Origin: CAYLMG01 sp964464635 | Lineage (GTDB): Bacteria; Planctomycetota; Phycisphaerae; Sedimentisphaerales; Anaerobacaceae | Reading direction: 5' to 3' | Length of the DNA: 10,445 nucleotides | Assembly: GCA_964464635.1 (NCBI GenBank) | Contig: CAYXGT010000093.1 | Coordinates: 1-10,445, forward strand | Shown here: piece by piece, positions 6,453 to 10,445 of the stretch | How the letters are laid out: each line of letters begins with the position of its first letter | Position numbering within the stretch: the stretch's first letter is position 1 | The notes under the pieces: generated by a model | What the model saw: the letters and a program-made list of their open reading frames with translations, nothing else | What the model was told of the DNA's origin: nothing | Database searches by the model: none | Position numbers and translations under genes: made by a program

Positions 6453-6518
6453 TACCTGCCATTTGTAGCTGTAGTAGTACCTTCTCGTATTAGCAGCGGT
6501 TACGCAGTCTTTTTTCTC
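6429..6518 (-). repeat. RHS seam A, copy in CT2
   Basis: It matches 2825-2914 over 90 bases with one mismatch. It encodes the core segment preceding the first possible start of RHS-CT2, so it is preserved as DNA although it may never be translated here. Confidence 0.9.
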
Positions 6519-6529
6519 AACCCTCCTGC

Positions 6530-7372
6530 TTAATTCAAAGATTGTTTTTTTATCGCCTTCTTTTTAAAGTGAAATATCAGAAGTACAAAAACAGCGCAGG
6601 AAAATATAATTATACTGAAAACCTGTGCTATTGTTAAACCGGCAAATGCCATTTGGTTGTCCCTGAAGAATTCAACAAAGAATCTTGATAAGGCATAGAG
6701 AACAAGATACACCAATAAAAGCTTTCCTTTGACCCTGCCGGTTTTCCAGAACCAGAGCATAATTAAAAATACTCCAACAGATAAAAGCGAAGAATAAATC
6801 TGTGCAGGATGGACAGGTAAGCTGTGTATCGCTGTTTCATTTATAAAACCCTGCTCTACATGCCTTAAAAAGGGAAGGCTTCCAGCAACGTTGCCATAAA
6901 CATCAATATGCTTGGGGAACTCTACAGCAAAGGAACCATCGGTTATTCTGCCGTAGCAGCAGCCTCTGCAAAAACACGCCCAACGGCCGAGAGCAAGACC
7001 TGCAGGGGCGGAAACGGCTGTGAGGTCAAATATGCGATTTACAGGCAATCTTGTTAATCTGCAGTAGATAAATATAGCCGGGATTGCCAAAACCAGGCCG
7101 CCAAAAAAAACCTGACCAGCATCAGATAATATAAAGGCTCTGTCCCAATTGCCACGGAATTCACCTATGTGATGAAGGACATAAAATAAACGCCCACCCA
7201 GAAGCGATGACAACGCGACAATCAAAATGATGTGAACAACTCTGCGAACGTTAAGACCCTCACGACCTGCAAGAAACAATAACACTATCCCCCCGAGTGC
7301 AATGCCCAAGCCATATATAACTGGGTATGCTGGAACCGATAAACCACCGTATCTGATTAAATAAGGGTACAT
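6530..7372 (-). CDS. lgt: Prolipoprotein diacylglyceryl transferase (variant with GCCYG motif)
   Basis: This is an integral inner-membrane enzyme that moves diacylglycerol from phosphatidylglycerol to the lipobox Cys of prolipoproteins. It has 280 residues from the ATG at 7372 (a TTG at 7384 would add four) and about seven hydrophobic segments. Family landmarks are SSLLGGRLFYVLHH (55-68), FFGGLV (89-94), LGRWACFCRGCCYGR (128-142), VHPAQIY (187-193) and YALSRFFVEFFRD (226-238). Arg130 aligns with E. coli Arg143, Tyr226 with Tyr235 and Arg230 with Arg239. The residue equivalent to E. coli His103 is Phe90, and Asn146 is replaced by Cys, as in the branch of Lgt-like proteins carrying GCCYG. It begins 23 bases after the TPR gene, so the two form an operon. 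Its last codons run into RHS-CT2 DNA. It may be housekeeping or dedicated to the array lipoproteins. Confidence 0.88.
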   Translation of the reverse strand: MYPYLIRYGGLSVPAYPVIYGLGIALGGIVLLFLAGREGLNVRRVVHIILIVALSSLLGGRLFYVLHHIGEFRGNWDRAFILSDAGQVFFGGLVLAIPAIFIYCRLTRLPVNRIFDLTAVSAPAGLALGRWACFCRGCCYGRITDGSFAVEFPKHIDVYGNVAGSLPFLRHVEQGFINETAIHSLPVHPAQIYSSLLSVGVFLIMLWFWKTGRVKGKLLLVYLVLYALSRFFVEFFRDNQMAFAGLTIAQVFSIIIFSCAVFVLLIFHFKKKAIKKQSLN

Positions 7373-7395
7373 ACGTGTATTCAAAAAGGTTATAG

Positions 7396-8094
7396 TTACT
7401 TACTCAGATTTTCCAGATTATCCTTAAAAAAACGGAATTTATCAGGCAAGCTTTCGCTTTCTCTCAGTTGTAATTTAGCCTGATTCAGATATTTTAATGC
7501 TTCAGAATACTGCTCAGATTCATATGCTAAATGAATCAGAAGATAATAAGCGTCGAAGTCTTTGTGGTCATAATAAATTGCTTTTTGTAAGGCAGCTTCC
7601 GCTTGTTCAGTTTTATTAAGCTTGAGCTGAATTAAACCGATGTTGTGGTATTTTTGGGCCAGCCGATTTGGAAAAAATTCAGGTATTTGAATCGACCAAA
7701 AGCGGGCCAGAGCTTCATCATATTTACCTTCTTTAAAAAGACCTGCTGCTTCTTGCATCGCCTTATCTATTTGAGCATCACTAATCGCGTCTGCCGGCTG
7801 GTCGATTCTGGCCCATAACGCAGCCACAGCCAATGCCCATACAAGAATTGTTATTAAAAGTCTTAGAGATAATATATTTTGTTGCGGATTTGAATTTTTC
7901 CTAATTCTCCGAGATTTTTTATGTTGTTTCACAAGCTTTTCTTTCGTCTCTTGTGGGAAACTTACTATGCCTGCCCATAAAGCCAAAGGACCTGAAAGGA
8001 TTAGAAGATTGCCCTTAAAAAATGTAATTGAAGAAATAAAAACACCGGATGCTAAAGTAATAGATAAGAAAAATATTGAAATACCTTTACGCAT
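7396..8094 (-). CDS. Membrane protein with C-terminal TPR domain
   Basis: This encodes 232 residues. Three hydrophobic segments (about 6-22, 29-46 and 75-94) are separated by a very basic loop (KKSRRIRKNS, 59-68) that should be cytoplasmic. The part after residue 105 is tetratricopeptide-like: AAGLFKEGKYDEALARFWSI (116-135), KYHNIGLIQLKLNKTEQAEA (148-167, continuing ALQKAIYYD) and AYYLLIHLAYESEQYSEALK (182-201, continuing YLNQAKL). TPR domains bind protein partners; none can be named. It lies between the HEAT-like lipoprotein gene and lgt, all co-directional with short gaps, and is most likely co-transcribed with lgt. The family is not recognised beyond the TPR fold. Confidence 0.78.
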   Translation of the reverse strand: MRKGISIFFLSITLASGVFISSITFFKGNLLILSGPLALWAGIVSFPQETKEKLVKQHKKSRRIRKNSNPQQNILSLRLLITILVWALAVAALWARIDQPADAISDAQIDKAMQEAAGLFKEGKYDEALARFWSIQIPEFFPNRLAQKYHNIGLIQLKLNKTEQAEAALQKAIYYDHKDFDAYYLLIHLAYESEQYSEALKYLNQAKLQLRESESLPDKFRFFKDNLENLSK

Positions 8095-8128
8095 TTAACG
8101 AACATAGACACTTCTAAATATATGGTAC

Positions 8129-8785
8129 TTATATTGATTCATTAACATCAGAAATAATATTATTATCTTGTAATGGTCTTAAATATCTTGGAATCGTTTT
8201 CTCTTTTTCAAATTCAGAAAAATTCGGGTCATCAAGAGCCTTTTGAAAAACCGGAATGGTGTTAGAATCACCTATTAACCCTAAAGAGATTATCGAATTA
8301 ATTCTTAGATTATGATATTCCTCAGGGTCGAGAGCTATTTGGGATAATGGCTCTATGGCATCTGACACATTAAATCCTCTATCTGCCATATAGCCCAATG
8401 ACAATGCAGCGTTTCGTCTGTCATACCAATATAATGTTTTATCTTTTATAACCTCTGTCAAAAAAGGAATGCTTTTCTCTGTCCCCACATAACCAAGTGC
8501 CATTAAAATGCCAAAGTCAAAAACTGGGGAATCTTCATCATGATATAATTCGAGCAAGATTTTTTCAACGTCTTTAATTTTCAGACCCGCTTCCTGCCAC
8601 TGTTCATAGTCCTCATAAGGTTGGGCCCATTCCGGGTCTCTGAATGTTTTTTTGTGAGGATAATTTAAAAGCCATTCTATAACTTGTTGTCTTTTACTCT
8701 TATTTTTGCACGAAGGTAGATTTAGAAACAAACAAAGACAAAGACATGCACAAATTATAAAAATGATGCAAGTTTTAAATTTCAT
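8129..8785 (-). CDS. HEAT-repeat-like lipoprotein after RHS-CT1, candidate immunity protein
   Basis: From the ATG at 8785 this gives 218 residues. That start is preferred over the ATG at 8803 because CAGGGG precedes it at proper spacing and the signal then begins MKFKTC. A Cys-rich hydrophobic segment ends in lipobox LPSC. The mature part has alpha-alpha repeats with the HEAT/PBS-lyase pattern: FGILMALGYVGTEKSIPFLT, RRNAALSLGYMADRG...AIEPLSQIA, and RINSIISLGLIGDSNTIPVF. These form a protein-binding solenoid. It begins 34 bases after the stop of RHS-CT1 on the same strand, so it is the natural immunity candidate for CT1; HEAT-like proteins are known among immunity proteins of polymorphic toxin systems. 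The pairing is inferred. Confidence 0.76.
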   Translation of the reverse strand: MKFKTCIIFIICACLCLCLFLNLPSCKNKSKRQQVIEWLLNYPHKKTFRDPEWAQPYEDYEQWQEAGLKIKDVEKILLELYHDEDSPVFDFGILMALGYVGTEKSIPFLTEVIKDKTLYWYDRRNAALSLGYMADRGFNVSDAIEPLSQIALDPEEYHNLRINSIISLGLIGDSNTIPVFQKALDDPNFSEFEKEKTIPRYLRPLQDNNIISDVNESI

Positions 8786-8819
8786 TACATACCCCTGATT
8801 CATACCTGTAATTTATTTT

Positions 8820-9869
8820 TCACCATGGTGGATAATCTCCATCAGGTATACTATGTCTAAATATGTGTTTCTCGACCTCTATGCCCCCATAATGTCTTTC
8901 GCCTTTTATATATAAATAGCCATAAGCCTTAAACCATTCTTTCTGAGCACAAGGACAACCCTCCGGGTTTTTGGCTCTTACACCAAACTTGTCTTCTACA
9001 TAAAATTTTCCTATTCCTGGTTCTATATGTGGGTGGTCTTTGTAAGACCAACTGGTATCTTTGATTGAGTCGGGTATTTGCCAAGTTTCTTCACTGTCTT
9101 TTGGTGGAATAATCCTGTTCCATTCTCTTGGATTTGTATCCACATACAATTCCGGATTCAAAGTTGGTTCTGGATCATACCACTCCCACCATTCTACGGT
9201 AGCACCCTCAGAAGGTTTACCCTTACCCTCCTGATCTACCGGCTCCGGCCAATCAACCCATTTACCTTGAATTGATAATGTTAGATGAGCTCCTATAAAA
9301 GGTTGTTCATATGGCTTTGATTGTTTTCCCGTAAAGGAAAAATTAGTGATGCAGAAACATTTACAAGTTCCGTATTTTGGTTTAGGTTTTGAGCAACCTC
9401 CTAGCGCATCAGTTAATAAAATTGGATTACTCTTAGCGTATTCATACAAACTCATCCCATCTACATAGCCCAACGGATCGTGGCTCAGCCATCGGCCGGT
9501 GTAGTAGTCCAGGTATCTGTTTCTGTTATATTGGATTTTCAAAGAGCCGTTATCAAGTATATCGACACGCCGGCCGGTAAACAAGTAGAAATTGTTATAA
9601 TTACTCGTTTCCCGCGGCTCGTAGCTGGCGCTCATTATATGCGGATTGCCATAAACATCATACTCGTAGCGTTCGTAACAGCTTCCCGTAATACCATGCA
9701 AAAACGCCACAGGGCTATATAAATGGTCGTGCACGTAAGTTCGCAGATACGTTGGACTTAGCGGATAGCCGGGGCTCGGCACTTCCAGGCTAAGCAGCAA
9801 TTCGTCTATATAATTACCATAAGCGAACAGTTTTATGAATTCGTCGGAACTGTCCCGCTCCTCCAGCAC
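8820..9869 (-). CDS. RHS-CT1: orphan RHS core fragment with unknown Cys/Trp-rich C-terminal domain
   Basis: The frame is open from 9977, overlapping the end of the lgt remnant, without an ATG; GTG at 9869 is the first likely start. Core motifs (numbered from 9869) are YGNYIDEL (17-24), HDHLYSPVAF (47-56), YERYEYDVYGNP (65-76), FTGRRVDILDNGSLKIQYNR (97-116), YYTGRWLSHDPLG (122-134) and a degenerate boundary LTDALGG (152-158) in place of DPxGL. The tip (about 9395-8820, 191 residues) starts with KYGTCKCFC, contains Trp/Pro-rich segments (VEWWEWYDPEP), a second CPC pair and HYGG near the end. I do not recognise a toxin fold. The Cys-x-Cys-x-Cys start resembles the cluster in CT3. Lacking an N-terminus, it is probably a silent or donor cassette. 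Confidence 0.75.
   Translation of the reverse strand: MLEERDSSDEFIKLFAYGNYIDELLLSLEVPSPGYPLSPTYLRTYVHDHLYSPVAFLHGITGSCYERYEYDVYGNPHIMSASYEPRETSNYNNFYLFTGRRVDILDNGSLKIQYNRNRYLDYYTGRWLSHDPLGYVDGMSLYEYAKSNPILLTDALGGCSKPKPKYGTCKCFCITNFSFTGKQSKPYEQPFIGAHLTLSIQGKWVDWPEPVDQEGKGKPSEGATVEWWEWYDPEPTLNPELYVDTNPREWNRIIPPKDSEETWQIPDSIKDTSWSYKDHPHIEPGIGKFYVEDKFGVRAKNPEGCPCAQKEWFKAYGYLYIKGERHYGGIEVEKHIFRHSIPDGDYPPW
9487..9553 (-). repeat. RHS seam B, copy in CT1
   Basis: It is identical over 67 bases to 4575-4641. Here core homology continues on both sides, so this copy shows what the truncated CT3 cassette has lost. Confidence 0.93.
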
Positions 9870-9926
9870 CTGCCATTTGTAGCTGTAGTAGTACCTTCTC
9901 GTATTAGCAGCGGTTACGCAGTCTTT
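9868..9926 (-). repeat. RHS seam A, copy in CT1
   Basis: These 59 bases are identical to 2850-2908 in fragment 4 and to the matching part of 6429-6518 in CT2, making a three-way shared segment of the array. Confidence 0.9.
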
Positions 9927-9955
9927 CTTCTCGACCCTCCTGCCTAATTCAAAAG

Positions 9956-10075
9956 TTAATCTTTCGTCGCCTCCTTTCTAAAGTGAAATATTAGAAGAAC
10001 AAAAACAGCGCAGGAAAATATAATTATACTTAAAACCTGTGCTATTGTTAAACCGCCAAATGCCATCTGGTCATC
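9956..10075 (-). pseudogene. lgt: Duplicated 3' end of lgt (remnant)
   Basis: In lgt's frame this encodes 39 codons, DDQMAFGGLTIAQVLS up to HFRKEATKD and TAA. It closely parallels the last 41 codons of the intact lgt (RDNQMAFAGLTIAQVFS up to HFKKKAIKKQSLN). All of the enzyme upstream is missing and is replaced by a transposase fragment near 10072. The lgt/RHS junction (TTTGAATTA then GGCAGGAGG or AGCAGGAGG) is the same as at 6530, so the lgt-RHS joint was duplicated as a unit and not formed twice. Differences in both coding and junction bases show that the duplication is not very recent. Confidence 0.85.
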
Positions 10076-10230
10076 TTGTCGATGCCATAAAACGGTGTCT
10101 CGATATATTGTTCATCTATCAGCTTCATTAACCGCTCGTTATATTCCGTTTGACCTTTAGATTTATAATACAGACTGCTTCGGCCAAGAGACAGCAATTC
10201 ACACTGTCGATAAATTGTTATCTTCTTATG
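10069..10230 (-). pseudogene. IS3-family transposase (OrfB) fragment
   Basis: This part of the open frame at 10048-10353 reads HKKITIYRQCELLSLGRSSL, then YYKSKG and LMKLIDEQYIETPFYGIDKM. That is the typical N-terminal region of IS3-family OrfB, before the rve/DDE domain. It is fused in frame to the IS630 piece before it. It ends near TRW, where the sequence switches to lgt with about five bases (GACCA) that fit either side. No catalytic domain, OrfA or terminal repeats are present, so it is inactive debris. Confidence 0.75.
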
Positions 10231-10445
10231 GCCCGGCTCAACAGGAAGCGACTTACGGGTTTCAGCAATAAGTTGCTTGGACGCTTCGTCAAGGCACACT
10301 AACGGCTTTTTACTGTTACGAGGCCTTAGATACACTTCTAAAACATCTTCCATCGCCGCAACAAACGCAGCGTTTGCCTTGGGTGGTATGCACCAGTATT
10401 TGTTTAAGTGAGGCTTAAGTTCGTTTTTTTAAGCGTATTGTGGAC
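10231..10445 (-). pseudogene. IS630-family transposase fragment (runs off the window)
   Basis: The reading frame upstream of and including 10353 gives NELKPHLNKYWCIPPKANAA, then FVAAMEDVLEVYLRP and LVCLDEASKQLIAETRKSLP. This is the middle of an IS630-type DDE transposase; the Asp in VCLDEASKQL is the probable first catalytic Asp. The frame breaks at a run of seven A (10430-10424, minus strand). Reading VHNTLKK before it needs a -1 shift to continue into NELKPH. After about residue 41 of the 10353 frame it changes to IS3-like sequence. The remaining catalytic residues are absent. Confidence 0.72.

Noticed and set aside
6525..6530. Perfect AGGAGG just after lgt, also near 9943, as a ribosome binding site for the RHS cassettes
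   Set aside because: It is the pair of Arg codons in the conserved core GRRVEK and is not followed by any start codon at usable spacing.
1..10445. CRISPR array or rRNA genes
   Set aside because: There are no regularly spaced short repeats and no rRNA signature; the repeats present are RHS core segments.

Overview
The window looks like a bacterial chromosome, most likely from the Planctomycetes/Phycisphaerae side. This is an inference from moderate-to-low GC, weak Shine-Dalgarno use, the style of the RHS core and the integrase tail; no rRNA or other marker is present to prove it. The left end (1-1181) is ordinary chromosome: the last codons of an unknown gene, a xerC-type recombinase gene and a strong intrinsic terminator.

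At 1208-1260 lies the 3' part of a tRNA-Arg (anticodon CCU) on the minus strand, cut off abruptly in the D-arm. This is the form left at the far end of an element integrated into a tRNA. It is followed without a break in frame by a start-less tail of a phage-type integrase (1261-1476), three copies of TTGACACC that could be integrase arm sites, a small HTH-like gene and a small DUF5681-like gene. The geometry implies that everything to the right belongs to an integrated island. It also implies that the intact tRNA-Arg and the catalytic part of the integrase lie beyond the right edge. A gene-free stretch (2126-2752) holds a perfect 26-nt palindrome of strictly alternating pyrimidine/purine.

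From 9977 down to 2753, everything is on the minus strand and forms an array of four start-less RHS fragments. Three keep a conserved core piece ending near the DPxGL boundary, then a unique C-terminal domain, and each is followed by a lipoprotein gene. The order in the direction of reading is: RHS-CT1 (8820-9977), HEAT-like lipoprotein, TPR membrane protein, lgt, RHS-CT2 (5271-6563), BamE-like lipoprotein, RHS-CT3 (3920-4642), unknown lipoprotein, and an RHS core fragment with no C-terminal domain (2753-3313). The core pieces share nearly identical DNA seams (67 nt and 90 nt) between unrelated flanks. This fits a store of orphan toxin-tip/immunity cassettes that can be swapped into a full-length Rhs gene by homologous recombination.

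The most notable parts are these. CT2 has a caspase/CHAT-like His...Cys dyad (WGHGS and ACYSG, 39 residues apart). All three candidate immunity genes encode lipoproteins, and the array contains its own prolipoprotein diacylglyceryl transferase gene. The 3' end of that lgt is duplicated upstream of CT1, with the same lgt/RHS junction. The right edge is a junk mosaic in which an IS630-type and an IS3-type transposase fragment are fused in frame and then joined to the lgt tail.
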